The notes: generated from the letters alone by a model not told the origin. A stretch of 64,000 nt of DNA from Sulfurimonas sp. HSL3-2 (GCF_039645965.1 NZ_CP147917.1:806001-870000); one strand, 5' to 3'; shown: positions 25,466 through 35,518, counted from the stretch's first letter. Numbers and translations are program-made.

Positions 25466-28400
25466 ATGATTAAAAAATTTGTCGAGTTCGCCATAGACAA
25501 ACCGATCTTAAATCATATATTTTTAGCTTTCATACTGGTCATGTCCATTTTTGCATACATCAATGTGCCAAAAGAGATATTTCCTCCCATCGACACCGAC
25601 CAGATCATAGTCACGGGCGGATATGCAGGTACGAGTGCCGACGTACTGGACAAGATGGTCGCAAAAAGCATAGAGGATGAACTCAAAAATATCGATTCTC
25701 TGGATACCATAAAGACTACCATTAAAAACGGTGCTTTTACCATAACCGTCGATATCAAACGCGGTTCAAACAACATCTCGGTACTCAATGATGTCAAAGA
25801 CGCCATAGATAAGACAAAGCGTGATCTTCCTTCAGATATGGATGACCCTATTGCAAAGATACAGGAGAAGTCGTTTCCTCTGGTATTGATAGCACTTGCG
25901 GGAAAAGTCAGCACAAAAGAGCTGATCCTACGTGCCGATGAACTCAAAAGCGAACTCTCAAAACTCAAAGACTTGAACGATATTACTATCCGCGGCGACG
26001 CCGATGACGAGTTGGTGTTTCGCATCAACGAAGAGCGCATAAAAGCGTACGGACTTGACCAGGCATCCGTCGTATCGGCACTTTCTAACATCAGTTCCAT
26101 CTTTCCTATCGGGACTATCAAGCAAAGAGGCTCGCATCTTTACATCTCTACATACAACGGCGAAAAAGATAAAAAAAGCGTAGAGGACACGCTTATTACC
26201 GTGATGGGAAAAAGAGTGAGAGTAGGCGATATAGCCGATGTTTCGTTTGAACTGAGTGACGAGAGCGAGATATCGCACTATAACGGAGTAAGAAACATCT
26301 CCATAAACGTGACAAAGTCAAAATCGGGAAATGCGATAGCTCTTTCAAAAGAGATCAAAGAGATCCTTAAAGAAAAAGAGAAACAGTACCCAAACCTTCA
26401 GTACAGAGTCTACACCGATACGTCGATCTGGATAAAAAACCGTCTTAATACCGTTGTATCAAACATACTTTTCGGACTCATTTTAGTGTTTATCTCGATG
26501 CTGATCTTTGTAAACCGCGGTATCGCTTTTGTCGTCGCTATCGGGATACCTGTGAGTTTTATGATAGGGCTTATCGCCACCCAGCTGCTGGGTGACAGTA
26601 TCAATATGCTCTCTCTTTTAGGTGCGCTTATCGCTCTTGGGATGCTGGTGGACGAGGCTATCGTCGTGGCCGAGAACATCTACAGGCATTTAGAAGAGGG
26701 TAAAAGCAGACGTGAAGCTGCCGTTATGGGTGCCGTAGAGATGTTTCCAGCCGTTCTGACGGCTACACTTACAACCATCTTTGCATTCTTGCCTATGCTG
26801 CTTTTGACAGGAGATATGGGGGCTTTTATAAAGATCATTCCTATTATGATCTCAGTACTGTTACTTAGTTCTCTTTTTGAAGCATTTTACTTTTTGCCAT
26901 TGCACTCGTATGACTTTTTAAGACTGCAAAAAGAGGGGTTCGCGACACACTCGATTTGGGAGCATCTTTACAGATGGTACGACAGGCTGCTACATTTTCT
27001 CTTTAGAAGAAAACACCTCTCACTGATAATGATCGCCGGGCTGATCCTGCTTGCGACATTCGTGATGATCAAACAAAGCAAGTTTCAGCTCTTTCCCGAG
27101 TTTGATGTCACACAGATATACGTAAGCGGCAAGGTGGATGTAAACTCTGAACTTCAAGACACGGAAAAACAGGTTAGCAAGATAGAGAAAGTGCTGCTTG
27201 AAAAACTGGATAAAAAAGAGTTTTCCAGTGTGACGAGTGTTATCGGTATCAAAATAGATGCCAAGAACCAGGCGGAACTCGGAGACAACCTTTTTCAGAT
27301 TTTTATAGACCTCAAAGAGCGTGCACCCGATAACTTTTACAACAAATATATAAACCCGCTGCTTAGTATAGAGTATGACAAGGATCTGCTGGTACGCGGA
27401 CGCGATGCAAAAGATATGGCAGAGGATATAAAAAGCTGGATAAAAGAGTTTAAGACACAAAAAGATGCAAACGGCAAGCCTCTTTTTGACGAACTCACCA
27501 TAAGAGTCCCGGGTGCGGGAGTCGTGGCAAACGACATCGAGATCAGTTTCAGCGGTAAGAGTGAAGATGAGATCATAGCGGGGATCAAAAAAGTACAGAG
27601 TGCACTCTCAAAGATAGACGGTGTCTATAACATCACCGATGATGCGACAGTAGGTGCAAAAGAGCTTAAACTCCGTGTCAACAGATATGGACAGTCACTA
27701 GGGTTTAACGAACAGATAGTCTCAAGTCAGCTTCGATCATACTACCTGAAGGGTGAGTATGCAAAGATGTTTAACGAAGAGGGGCTTATCCGCATAAAAG
27801 TTGAGGGTGATGTAAAAGACAGACTCTCATCACTTAACGGCATAGAACTGAGTGTCCCTAACTCAAACAGCTTTGTCGCATTAAAAGATATCTGTGACTT
27901 TGTAGTGATCCAGGGGTTTGTGACGATCAATAAAGAGGATGGAAAAAGAATACGTACCATCTTCGCATCACTTGACAAGAAAAAGGTGACGTCGTCCGAG
28001 GTGATGCAAAAGATAGATCCCCTTTTAAAAGAGTTGGAGAAAGAGGGATTCACGCTTGATATCAAAGGTGAGGAAAAAGAGAACAACAAAAACAAAAAAG
28101 AGGTTGGACAATCAGCTATTATCGCGATCTTTTTGATATTTATCACGCTTATCTGGCTGTTTAACTCGTTTAGAAAGTCTTTGATAGTCTTAAGCACCAT
28201 CCCGCTTTCTCTTCTCGGTGTCTTAGTCGGTCATGCAATAATGGGACTCAACCTTACGATGCCCGGACTTATAGGGATCGTAGGTCTTGCCGGAGTCGTA
28301 GTAAACGACGGTCTGATCATGGTGATGTTTATCAAAAAAGCAACAAACAGCGAAGAGCTTATGAAGATGGCAAGAACCAGGCTTAGACCGATCCTGCTTA

Positions 28401-28585
28401 CTTCCATCACTACTGTTTTAGGGCTTTCAACGCTTATCTTTTTTGCTTCGGGACAAGCTTTGATACTTCAGCCGATGGCTGTTTCTTTAGGATTTGGCGT
28501 AACTTGGGCTACTGTGCTAAATCTAATCTATGTTCCGCTACTCTACGCTGTCGTGTATAGGATAAAGCCTCCTTTAGCGAGTTGA
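25466..28585 (+). CDS. RND family efflux transporter permease
   Basis: This inner-membrane proton-driven RND pump has 1039 residues, the full AcrB-like size. Twelve helices are interrupted by two large periplasmic loops (about 35-320 and 550-870). The proton-relay motif in helix 4 is present as GMLVDEAIVVAENIYRH, with Asp-Glu in place of Asp-Asp. No membrane-fusion protein or TolC-like gene is adjacent. The pump must use partners encoded elsewhere or work alone, and drug specificity cannot be read from the sequence. It follows the FtsL-like gene by 9 bp. Confidence 0.9.
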   Translation: MIKKFVEFAIDKPILNHIFLAFILVMSIFAYINVPKEIFPPIDTDQIIVTGGYAGTSADVLDKMVAKSIEDELKNIDSLDTIKTTIKNGAFTITVDIKRGSNNISVLNDVKDAIDKTKRDLPSDMDDPIAKIQEKSFPLVLIALAGKVSTKELILRADELKSELSKLKDLNDITIRGDADDELVFRINEERIKAYGLDQASVVSALSNISSIFPIGTIKQRGSHLYISTYNGEKDKKSVEDTLITVMGKRVRVGDIADVSFELSDESEISHYNGVRNISINVTKSKSGNAIALSKEIKEILKEKEKQYPNLQYRVYTDTSIWIKNRLNTVVSNILFGLILVFISMLIFVNRGIAFVVAIGIPVSFMIGLIATQLLGDSINMLSLLGALIALGMLVDEAIVVAENIYRHLEEGKSRREAAVMGAVEMFPAVLTATLTTIFAFLPMLLLTGDMGAFIKIIPIMISVLLLSSLFEAFYFLPLHSYDFLRLQKEGFATHSIWEHLYRWYDRLLHFLFRRKHLSLIMIAGLILLATFVMIKQSKFQLFPEFDVTQIYVSGKVDVNSELQDTEKQVSKIEKVLLEKLDKKEFSSVTSVIGIKIDAKNQAELGDNLFQIFIDLKERAPDNFYNKYINPLLSIEYDKDLLVRGRDAKDMAEDIKSWIKEFKTQKDANGKPLFDELTIRVPGAGVVANDIEISFSGKSEDEIIAGIKKVQSALSKIDGVYNITDDATVGAKELKLRVNRYGQSLGFNEQIVSSQLRSYYLKGEYAKMFNEEGLIRIKVEGDVKDRLSSLNGIELSVPNSNSFVALKDICDFVVIQGFVTINKEDGKRIRTIFASLDKKKVTSSEVMQKIDPLLKELEKEGFTLDIKGEEKENNKNKKEVGQSAIIAIFLIFITLIWLFNSFRKSLIVLSTIPLSLLGVLVGHAIMGLNLTMPGLIGIVGLAGVVVNDGLIMVMFIKKATNSEELMKMARTRLRPILLTSITTVLGLSTLIFFASGQALILQPMAVSLGFGVTWATVLNLIYVPLLYAVVYRIKPPLAS

Positions 28586-28591
28586 TTACCC

Positions 28592-28601
28592 TTACATGTA
28601 A
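28592..28601. repeat. TTACATGTAA palindrome (copy 10, behind the RND gene)
   Basis: Exact copy in the 12-bp form CTTACATGTAAG, beginning 7 bp behind the RND stop codon. Confidence 0.85.
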
Positions 28602-28629
28602 GCTAAGCGTTTATATAGAGTTGAAGTGA

Positions 28630-28635
28630 TATAAT
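28630..28635 (+). promoter_or_regulatory. Candidate -10 element for the DUF2018-ispB-hemA-proS operon
   Basis: TATAAT lies 28 bp upstream of the first ATG of a run of closely packed genes. No clear -35 element is visible. Confidence 0.5.
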
Positions 28636-28662
28636 CGCAAAAACAATATTTAGGAAAGTGAT

Positions 28663-28944
28663 ATGTATAATATTTTTGAAGATGAAGATGATATCTTTAT
28701 GGGATCTCCTAAGAGTAAGTTCCTAGATATTATCTTTAATGCACACCGCGGTTTGGCGGATGCCGAGTTAGAGAGAATCATGGAACGTATGGCTGTCTTA
28801 GAGCTTATGATGGATATGGAAGATGCTGACGCTCTTGAAAAGAAGATAGCTCAGTATGCTTTTGAAAACTTGGATGAGGTTCAGACAAAAGTAAAAAGTC
28901 TTTACATCGAGAGTATGGGAAATATTGTAACTCAAAGCGAGTAA
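28663..28944 (+). CDS. DUF2018 family protein (HP0242-like)
   Basis: This 93-residue all-helical acidic protein matches Helicobacter pylori HP0242 (DUF2018) in size, composition and position. HP0242 is known structurally as an intertwined, pseudo-knotted homodimer; its cellular role is unknown. The N terminus is acidic (MYNIFEDEDDIFMG) and the core is rich in Glu and Met (ELERIMERMAVLELMMDMED). As in H. pylori, it is followed by an HP0241-like gene, ispB, hemA and proS. The start has AGGAAAG upstream. Confidence 0.8.
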   Translation: MYNIFEDEDDIFMGSPKSKFLDIIFNAHRGLADAELERIMERMAVLELMMDMEDADALEKKIAQYAFENLDEVQTKVKSLYIESMGNIVTQSE

Positions 28945-28951
28945 GACTTAA

Positions 28952-29374
28952 ATGGTCAGATTTTTACAAGTAATTTTACTCTTATCTGTTTTTAGTGTTT
29001 CTATTAATGCACAACTTTATGAAGCAAGCTACAATATAAAGCTAAAAAAGGATAAAACAGAGAAAATTCTTGTAAAATATGACGGTATTGAAAAGCTGCT
29101 TAAATTTAGGTGGACTCTATACCACAACGACGGATTGGTACTGTTTCGCTCCTATGATCAGATAGTCGCACAGAATATACTTTATTTAGGTCACACCAAC
29201 CAGTCGATTCGATTAGAGCTAAAATCTCGTGCCGGCGGATTTTACTCGTTGCCGTATATTATTTTAAAATTTGTAAAATTTGATTATCAGACACAAGAAG
29301 CTACTTTTGAGCTTTTTCTGTTTGATAAGAAAAAGCAGATAGATTTGAAGTTTTTAACTAAGGAAGCATTGTAA
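28952..29374 (+). CDS. HP0241-like exported protein of unknown function
   Basis: This 140-residue protein has a cleavable signal peptide (MVRFLQVILLLSVFSVSINA). The mature part is beta-rich and ends in a charged segment (LFDKKKQIDLKFLTK). No catalytic motif is seen. By position between the DUF2018 gene and ispB it corresponds to H. pylori HP0241, which is uncharacterised as far as I know. A periplasmic or outer-membrane-associated location is likely. Confidence 0.7.
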   Translation: MVRFLQVILLLSVFSVSINAQLYEASYNIKLKKDKTEKILVKYDGIEKLLKFRWTLYHNDGLVLFRSYDQIVAQNILYLGHTNQSIRLELKSRAGGFYSLPYIILKFVKFDYQTQEATFELFLFDKKKQIDLKFLTKEAL

Positions 29375-29376
29375 GG

Positions 29377-30267
29377 ATGATTGAAAAAGTAGAACAAGAG
29401 ATAGATAGATTAATAAAAGAGATAAATTATGACGATGTTACCCGTCTTTTTTCAACTCTAGTCGGCGGAAAACGCCTTCGTGCTAAACTTGTCTTAAAAA
29501 TCGCATCGGCTAATGAAGACTCACTTTTATTAGCTGCTATTATCGAGCTTATACACGCTGCAAGCCTTTTACATGATGATGTCATAGATGATGCCGCTTT
29601 AAGACGCGGAAATGCATCTGTAAATGCTACAGAGGGAAGTAAAGTTGCCATCATGCTTGGAGATATACTTTACTCAAAAGCATTTACCTCTCTTGTCTCT
29701 TTTGACAAAGAGATCGCTTCGGTAGTCTCATCTGCCGTAACTGCTCTTTCTATCGGAGAGATGCAGGATGTCAATCTTGCTAAAAACTTCAATGATGACG
29801 AAAAGATCTATCTTGATATGCTTTATTTAAAAACAGCATCGCTCATAGAAGCCAGTGCTACGGCAGCTGCGCTTTTAGCCGGAAAAGATGCAGCGTCTTA
29901 TGCTCTTTACGGGAAAAATCTCGGTCTTTCATTTCAGATCATCGATGATATCTTAGATATCGTCTCAGACGAAAAGACTCTTGGAAAACCTGCAATGAAC
30001 GATTTTGTAGAGGGAAAATGTACTCTTCCGTATATCTATCTTTACCACTCTTTAGATGATGCAGATAAAAAAAGACTAGTCTCGCTTCACGGTAAAAAGA
30101 TATCTTCAGAAGATAGCGTCTGGATCAAGACGAAGATGGATGAACATAAGTCTATTGAAAAGTCGTTTGCACTTGCGGTAAAACTTTCAGACGAAGCAAA
30201 ACATGTGGTCTCAGGGGATGTGGAATTGACAGCGATCCTAGATACGATGATACAAAGAAGTTATTGA
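29377..30267 (+). CDS. ispB: Polyprenyl diphosphate synthase (octaprenyl type)
   Basis: This trans-prenyltransferase makes the side chain of menaquinone. Both aspartate-rich motifs are present: HDDVIDDAALRRG (first Asp pair at 67-68) and FQIIDDILDIVSD. The GGKRLRAKL lysine-arginine motif near residue 30 binds isopentenyl diphosphate. At 296 residues the length is normal. The chain length of the product cannot be read safely. It starts 2 bp behind the HP0241-like gene and its stop overlaps the hemA start. Confidence 0.92.
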   Translation: MIEKVEQEIDRLIKEINYDDVTRLFSTLVGGKRLRAKLVLKIASANEDSLLLAAIIELIHAASLLHDDVIDDAALRRGNASVNATEGSKVAIMLGDILYSKAFTSLVSFDKEIASVVSSAVTALSIGEMQDVNLAKNFNDDEKIYLDMLYLKTASLIEASATAAALLAGKDAASYALYGKNLGLSFQIIDDILDIVSDEKTLGKPAMNDFVEGKCTLPYIYLYHSLDDADKKRLVSLHGKKISSEDSVWIKTKMDEHKSIEKSFALAVKLSDEAKHVVSGDVELTAILDTMIQRSY

Positions 30268-31553
30268 TGCATTATTTGACAATAAGCTTTACGCATAAAA
30301 ATTCAACGATAGAGATACGTGAAAAACTCTCTTTCTCGGATGAAGGACATTTAAAAGAGTGTCTGGCAAAACTTAATTCATCTGAAGCTATCCACGAAAG
30401 TATATTGATCTCTACATGTAACAGAATGGAAGTCTTTGTAAGCTGTTCAAGCGTTATGACGGCGACAAAACATATCTTTAAACTATTAAACGAACGCTCA
30501 GGAATAAGCGAAGAGGAACTCGAAGGCCGTGCAGATATCTTTGACGATCAGGGTGCGATCCATCATCTTTTCAGTGTCGCATCATCACTGGACTCTTTGG
30601 TAGTCGGTGAAACACAGATAGCAGGACAGTTAAAAGATGCGTTTAGGTTTTCATACGACAACAATTACTGCGGTCAAAAACTCTCACGCGCTATGCATTA
30701 TGCATTTAAATGTGCTGCAGAGGTCAGAAACATCACAAATATCTCTTCAAAGCCGGTCTCTATTGCAAGTGTCGCAGTAAATCAGCTGCGTGATATCTTA
30801 AAAGATCTAGAGGGTAAAAAAGCTCTTGTTATCGGTGTCGGAGAGATGTCTGAGATCACGGCTAAACATCTTATCTCTAACGGTGTCGAGGTCTATATTG
30901 TCAATAGAACACGAGCCAATGCCGAAGAGTTGGCTGTTAACTGCGGTGCAAAAGTGAAAGATTTTTCTGAACTGCCTCAGTTGGTAAATGAGTTTGAGAT
31001 ACTCTTTACGGCAACATCTTCAAAAGACCCGATCATCACGGATGCGATCATTGAGAACTGTGACTTTGAACGTTACTGGTTCGATATGGCTCTTCCTCGT
31101 GATATCAGTTTTTCTCACGGAGAGAACATCAATCTTTTTGTTATAGATGATCTAAAGTCGATAGTCCATGAAAATCTTACAATAAGAGAAGATGAAGCAA
31201 GACGTTCGTATGAGATAATCGGCCGTCAGACTATGCACTTTTATGAGTGGCTCAGAAGTCTATCGGTCGAACCGATCATAAAAGAGATCTATACTCAAGC
31301 AAAAAAAGCTGCCGAAGATGAGACTGCCCGCGTTATCTCAAGCGGATATCTTCCAAAAGAGTATGAAAAAGAGATACAGAAGATGAACGAGCAGGTACTA
31401 AAAAGATTTTTACATGATATCACACATAAGATCCGTCAAGTTTCAGGCGAAGCCAATGCTGATACTATGATAGAGTCTTTAAAATTTTTGTTACAAAGTG
31501 AAAAATCAGAGTTACCGAACAAATATAAATGCGAACATATGATAAAGGGTTAA
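30267..31553 (+). CDS. hemA: Glutamyl-tRNA reductase
   Basis: HemA reduces glutamyl-tRNA to glutamate-1-semialdehyde, the first step of C5 haem synthesis. The active-site cysteine is Cys51 in LISTCNRMEVF. The NADPH-binding domain has VIGVGEMSEITAKHL, and a C-terminal helical dimerisation domain follows. I chose ATG 30267, overlapping the ispB stop by one base, over the TTG codon just before it. hemC lies four genes downstream, so two haem genes share this locus. Confidence 0.96.
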   Translation: MHYLTISFTHKNSTIEIREKLSFSDEGHLKECLAKLNSSEAIHESILISTCNRMEVFVSCSSVMTATKHIFKLLNERSGISEEELEGRADIFDDQGAIHHLFSVASSLDSLVVGETQIAGQLKDAFRFSYDNNYCGQKLSRAMHYAFKCAAEVRNITNISSKPVSIASVAVNQLRDILKDLEGKKALVIGVGEMSEITAKHLISNGVEVYIVNRTRANAEELAVNCGAKVKDFSELPQLVNEFEILFTATSSKDPIITDAIIENCDFERYWFDMALPRDISFSHGENINLFVIDDLKSIVHENLTIREDEARRSYEIIGRQTMHFYEWLRSLSVEPIIKEIYTQAKKAAEDETARVISSGYLPKEYEKEIQKMNEQVLKRFLHDITHKIRQVSGEANADTMIESLKFLLQSEKSELPNKYKCEHMIKG

Positions 31554-31559
31554 AATAAA

Positions 31560-33260
31560 ATGAGATTGTCAAACTTGTATATTCCTACAACAAAAGAAGC
31601 ACCTTCAGATGCAACACTGCCGAGCCATATTTTTCTTTCACGTGCGGGATTTATCTCACAAGTCGCTAGCGGACTGTATAACTTTTTACCGTTAGGTAAA
31701 AAAGTTTTGAAAAAGATAGAAAATATCATCAATGAAGAGATGGAAGCTATCGGTGCTCAAGAGGTAGAACTAAGTTTTGTGACACCGGCAGAACTTTGGC
31801 AGGAGAGCGGACGTATTGAGAAGTTTGGAAAAGAGCTTTTACGTTTTAAAGACAGAAAAGAGAACCTTTTTGTTCTTGGGCCTACTCATGAAGAGATGAT
31901 GGTAAACCTGGTACGTAACAAAGTCACAAGCTACAAGCAGCTTCCTCTTCACCTGTATCAGATAAAGACAAAGTTCCGTGACGAAGCTCGTCCGAGATTC
32001 GGTCTAATGCGCGGTCGTGAATTTCTTATGAAAGACGGTTACAGTTTTCACGCTACTACTGAAGACCTTGACAGAGAGTTTAATGCCGTTGAAGAGGCTT
32101 ATAAAAAAGTCCTGACTCGTCTGGGACTAAACTTTAGAATCGTAGAAGCAGACAGCGGTGCGATCGGCGGAACAGGTTCAAAAGAGCTTATGGTACTTGC
32201 AGACAGCGGTGAAGACACGATAGCGGTTTGTGACAAGTGTGAATACGGTGCAAACATCGAAGCGGCAAAACGTTCTGAACGTAAAGAGATCCCTGAAGCG
32301 CCGGAAGCACAGTTCAATAAGTTTCTTACACCTGATGTCAAAAGCATAGAGGAACTCAGCGAGTTCTTTAAAGTCGATCCTTACTACACTGTAAAAGCAG
32401 TCGCAAAAAGACTTGTATTTGAAGATAAAAGCGAGATAGCTCTTTTCTTCCTTCGCGGATGCGATGCTCTTCAGGAGAAAAAAGCACAGAGTACGACAGG
32501 TGCTATCGATATAGTCGATGTTGATGAGTCTGAACTTGCAGAGATCGGTCTAGTCGCAGGCTTTATGGGACCTCTTGATCAGACAAAAGTAAAATATGTC
32601 ATAGATACAGACCTGTATGAAGCAAAAAACATGATATGCGGTGCAAACGAAAAAGATTACCACTTTGTAGGCGTTGATATGTCAGTACTGAGCGAAGCAT
32701 ATTTTGCCGATATCGTAGAGGTAAAAGAGGGTGACGGCTGTCCACACTGTGACGGTACTTTATCATACACAAAAGGGATAGAAGTCGGTCACATCTTTAA
32801 ACTCGGAACGACATATTCAAAAGTCTTAAAAGCTGAGTTCTTAAATGAAAAAGGGCAGGCTGAGCCGTTTATCATGGGGACTTACGGTATGGGTGTGAGC
32901 CGTTTGGTCGCTGCTATCATTGAACAGCATCATGATGAGAACGGATGTATCTGGACTAAAGAGAGTGCTCCGTATATGGTAAACGTCATGGTCTCAAATA
33001 TCAAAGACGAAGAGCAGGTGGCTCTTGGTGAAAAGCTTTACAGCGAATTAAAAGCAAAAGGCGTCGAAGTCGTACTGGATGACAGAAAAGAGCGTTTTGG
33101 ATTTAAGATGAAAGATGCAGAACTTGTAGGATATCCTTACACGATCGTCATCGGTAAAGAACTTGTAAACGGGATGGTTCAGATATTTGACAGAGCTGCT
33201 TACTCAAAAGAGGATGTCAAAGCGGATGAGATCTTAGAAACAATAGTAGGACGTTTATAG
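31560..33260 (+). CDS. proS: Prolyl-tRNA synthetase
   Basis: This class II synthetase of bacterial type has 566 residues. Motif 2 is [20 protein letters not shown], and motif 3 is [13 protein letters not shown]. The insertion (editing) domain lies between about 220 and 390 and would deacylate mischarged Ala-tRNA(Pro). The C-terminal anticodon-binding domain has [19 protein letters not shown]. It follows hemA by 6 bp, as in H. pylori. Confidence 0.97.
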   Translation: MRLSNLYIPTTKEAPSDATLPSHIFLSRAGFISQVASGLYNFLPLGKKVLKKIENIINEEMEAIGAQEVELSFVTPAELWQESGRIEKFGKELLRFKDRKENLFVLGPTHEEMMVNLVRNKVTSYKQLPLHLYQIKTKFRDEARPRFGLMRGREFLMKDGYSFHATTEDLDREFNAVEEAYKKVLTRLGLNFRIVEADSGAIGGTGSKELMVLADSGEDTIAVCDKCEYGANIEAAKRSERKEIPEAPEAQFNKFLTPDVKSIEELSEFFKVDPYYTVKAVAKRLVFEDKSEIALFFLRGCDALQEKKAQSTTGAIDIVDVDESELAEIGLVAGFMGPLDQTKVKYVIDTDLYEAKNMICGANEKDYHFVGVDMSVLSEAYFADIVEVKEGDGCPHCDGTLSYTKGIEVGHIFKLGTTYSKVLKAEFLNEKGQAEPFIMGTYGMGVSRLVAAIIEQHHDENGCIWTKESAPYMVNVMVSNIKDEEQVALGEKLYSELKAKGVEVVLDDRKERFGFKMKDAELVGYPYTIVIGKELVNGMVQIFDRAAYSKEDVKADEILETIVGRL

Positions 33261-33683
33261 ATGATCTATTTTATAGTATACCTGTTTTTAGAAGTTCTTA
33301 TATCGGTAAATATCTCTTCATTGATCGGCGGTTTGGCTACCTTCTTTGAGATCATACTGACTGCTTTATTAGGTATAGCGATACTGATCAATTTTCGTAC
33401 TACATTCTTACAAAACCTAAGTGCAGTCTCTTTTAACTGTATAGACTTAGAAGAGTTTCAAAAACTGAACCTTTTTACGGTCTTTGGTGCGATACTGCTT
33501 ATTTTGCCGGGATTTTTGACAGATATAATAGGAATAGCCCTGCAGTTTTCTGTTTTTACATCGATGGCCATTAATTATTATAATGTAAAATCTGGTAAAT
33601 GTAATATTAATACTGATACAACAAGAAAGGATGATGATGTTATCGATGTCGAAGTTATTAGTGACACTATTTCTAGTAAGTAG
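33261..33683 (+). CDS. FxsA family membrane protein
   Basis: This 140-residue inner-membrane protein has hydrophobic segments at about 1-22, 25-45 and 73-103. It carries the FxsA signature ILLILPGFLTDIIGIALQ. FxsA in E. coli is known for suppressing phage T7 exclusion by F plasmid when overproduced; its normal role is unclear. The ATG follows directly on the proS stop. The acidic C-terminal tail (RKDDDVIDVEVISD) overlaps the next gene. Confidence 0.82.
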   Translation: MIYFIVYLFLEVLISVNISSLIGGLATFFEIILTALLGIAILINFRTTFLQNLSAVSFNCIDLEEFQKLNLFTVFGAILLILPGFLTDIIGIALQFSVFTSMAINYYNVKSGKCNINTDTTRKDDDVIDVEVISDTISSK

Positions 33684-34497
33684 TCTGTTTTCGGTCTCTG
33701 TTTTTGCTCAGGCAAAAGATTATACAAACGAGGTTGTCAGTTTTTTAAAAAACAATATCAGTAAGAATCCAAACGTTATATCACTGGACGTAAAGGTCAT
33801 AGATAAAAAAGATATGGAAAAACCGGAAGGCTGGCAGGCTTATATTGTCTCTTTTGAAGGAAAAGCAAAAGTAGGTAAAGATGAGAAAAAGATCTCGCAA
33901 AACTCTATCTATTTTGTAAAAGACGGGATCATGGCTACTGAACTGATAGATATGAAAACAGGTATGAAGCTCAACGATACGATCAGTCCAAAGTTTAAAG
34001 ACGAGTTTTATACAAAATCAAACCTTATCTACGGAGATGAAAGTGCTGCACATAAAGTAGCAATTTTCTCAGATCCGCTTTGTCCGTTTTGTAAAGCTTT
34101 TGTTCCGGGTGCTATAGAGTATATGAAAAAATATCCAAAAGATTTTGCAGTGTACTACTATCACTATCCGTTAGAGGGTCTGCATCCTGCTTCACCGACT
34201 ATCTGTAGAGCTGCCATCTATCTTGAACTACAAGGGAAAAAAGACTCTCTTCTTAAGATATACAGTCTGAAGATCGATCCAAGAGAGACAAATGAACAGA
34301 AGATACTGGATGTCATAAATCATACACTCGGAACAACGATCAGTGTCAAAGATATTCATTCGATCATGGTCCAAAGTCAATTTGAAGAGGATCGTCAGAT
34401 TGCAAATGTTCTGTTGGTAAACGGGACACCTACTGTTTATTTTGACGGTGCAAAAGATGCAACAAAAAACAAATATAAAAGCGTAAAGGTACATTAA
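33637..34497 (+). CDS. DsbC/DsbG-like periplasmic thiol:disulfide oxidoreductase
   Basis: This exported thioredoxin-fold protein begins with a signal peptide (MSKLLVTLFLVSSLFSVSVFA). The N-terminal domain (about 25-125) resembles a dimerisation or adaptor region. The thioredoxin domain contains the CPFC redox motif (FSDPLCPFCKAFVPG) and the cis-Pro motif NGTPTVYFDG. It probably isomerises or oxidises disulfides of periplasmic proteins, perhaps cytochrome apoproteins. Three ATGs occur in a row; I chose the third (33637) because AGAAAGG then has suitable spacing. Confidence 0.85.
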   Translation: MLSMSKLLVTLFLVSSLFSVSVFAQAKDYTNEVVSFLKNNISKNPNVISLDVKVIDKKDMEKPEGWQAYIVSFEGKAKVGKDEKKISQNSIYFVKDGIMATELIDMKTGMKLNDTISPKFKDEFYTKSNLIYGDESAAHKVAIFSDPLCPFCKAFVPGAIEYMKKYPKDFAVYYYHYPLEGLHPASPTICRAAIYLELQGKKDSLLKIYSLKIDPRETNEQKILDVINHTLGTTISVKDIHSIMVQSQFEEDRQIANVLLVNGTPTVYFDGAKDATKNKYKSVKVH

Positions 34498-34500
34498 CAT

Positions 34501-35451
34501 ATGAAAAAACTAACTATAGCTACTCGCGGAAGTCAACTTGCTCTATGGCAGTCTAACCATATAAAATCTGTTCTTGAAGAACAAAATCCGGGACTGGAAG
34601 TTGATCTAAAGGTTATAGTGACAACAGGTGACAGGATTCAAGACAAAGCGTTGTCTCAAATAGGCGGTAAAGGTCTGTTTTTAAAAGAGTTAGAAGAAGC
34701 TATGTTACGCGGCGAAGCACAGATCGCTGTTCACTCGTTAAAAGATGTACCGACTGAACTTCCTGAAGGTTTTGTACTCGGTGCTATCACTGAGCGTGAA
34801 GATTCAAGAGATGCACTTTTAAGTGAAAAATATGAGAGCATCGAAGCACTTCCTGAGGGTGCGGTTGTCGGTACATCATCACTTAGACGTAGAATGCAGA
34901 TAGAGCGTCTTCGTCCCGATCTTGTCATAAAAGACCTGCGCGGAAATGTCGACACGCGTATCAAAAAACTTAAAAACGGTGATTTCGATGCTATTATCTT
35001 AGCATCAGCCGGGATAAACCGCTTAGGTTTTACAGGCTCAGTAAAATATGTCTATCCGATCTCACTAGATGAGATGATTCCGTCAATGGGACAGGGCGCT
35101 TTAGGGATAGAAGCTATCAATGATCCTGAAGTACTAGAGATCGTCAGCAGATTGCAAGATGACTCTACAATGATTGCGACGACAGTAGAGAGAGATTTTG
35201 TAGATTCATTAGACGGCGGATGTCAAGTACCGATAGGCGTCAATGCAGTAGTCAGCGGTGAAGATATCTCTATAAAAGTGATCTTGGGATTGCCTGACGG
35301 TTCTGAGATATTAAGCGAAGATACGACAGCAAAAGTATCAAACTATAAGACCATCGGCAGACTTATAGGTCAAGACCTGATAAACAAGGGTGCAAAAGAG
35401 CTTTTACATCGTGCGGAAGTAATGGCATCAAATATGGTATCTACCCTTTAA
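34501..35451 (+). CDS. hemC: Porphobilinogen deaminase (hydroxymethylbilane synthase)
   Basis: HemC joins four porphobilinogen units into hydroxymethylbilane in haem synthesis. The N-terminal IATRGSQLALWQ motif and the substrate-binding arginines (GTSSLRRRMQIERLRPDL) are intact. The cysteine that carries the dipyrromethane cofactor is in LDGGCQVPIGVNA. The length (316) is normal. It begins 3 bp behind the Dsb-like gene. An inverted repeat downstream may end the transcript. Confidence 0.96.
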   Translation: MKKLTIATRGSQLALWQSNHIKSVLEEQNPGLEVDLKVIVTTGDRIQDKALSQIGGKGLFLKELEEAMLRGEAQIAVHSLKDVPTELPEGFVLGAITEREDSRDALLSEKYESIEALPEGAVVGTSSLRRRMQIERLRPDLVIKDLRGNVDTRIKKLKNGDFDAIILASAGINRLGFTGSVKYVYPISLDEMIPSMGQGALGIEAINDPEVLEIVSRLQDDSTMIATTVERDFVDSLDGGCQVPIGVNAVVSGEDISIKVILGLPDGSEILSEDTTAKVSNYKTIGRLIGQDLINKGAKELLHRAEVMASNMVSTL

Positions 35452-35469
35452 AAATAAAACTCCATAAAC

Positions 35470-35491
35470 TTTTCCCTTATTCAAGGGAAAA
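35470..35491. terminator. Stem-loop between hemC and the ubiD-like gene
   Basis: TTTTCCCTT pairs with AAGGGAAAA (9 bp, loop ATTC), 19 bp behind the hemC stop. No T-run follows on the plus strand, so it may be a weak terminator or an mRNA-processing element. Confidence 0.5.
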
Positions 35492-35518
35492 ATAGTCCAA
35501 CTACAATAAAGAGAAATA

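Noticed and set aside
27020-27460. Minus-strand reading frame of 146 codons inside the RND gene
   Set aside because: Lies fully within a conserved RND coding region and lacks any recognisable motif.
33261-33683. FxsA as part of a phage-defence locus
   Set aside because: The F-exclusion link comes from E. coli overexpression; here the gene sits in a housekeeping operon with proS and hemC and has no defence neighbours.
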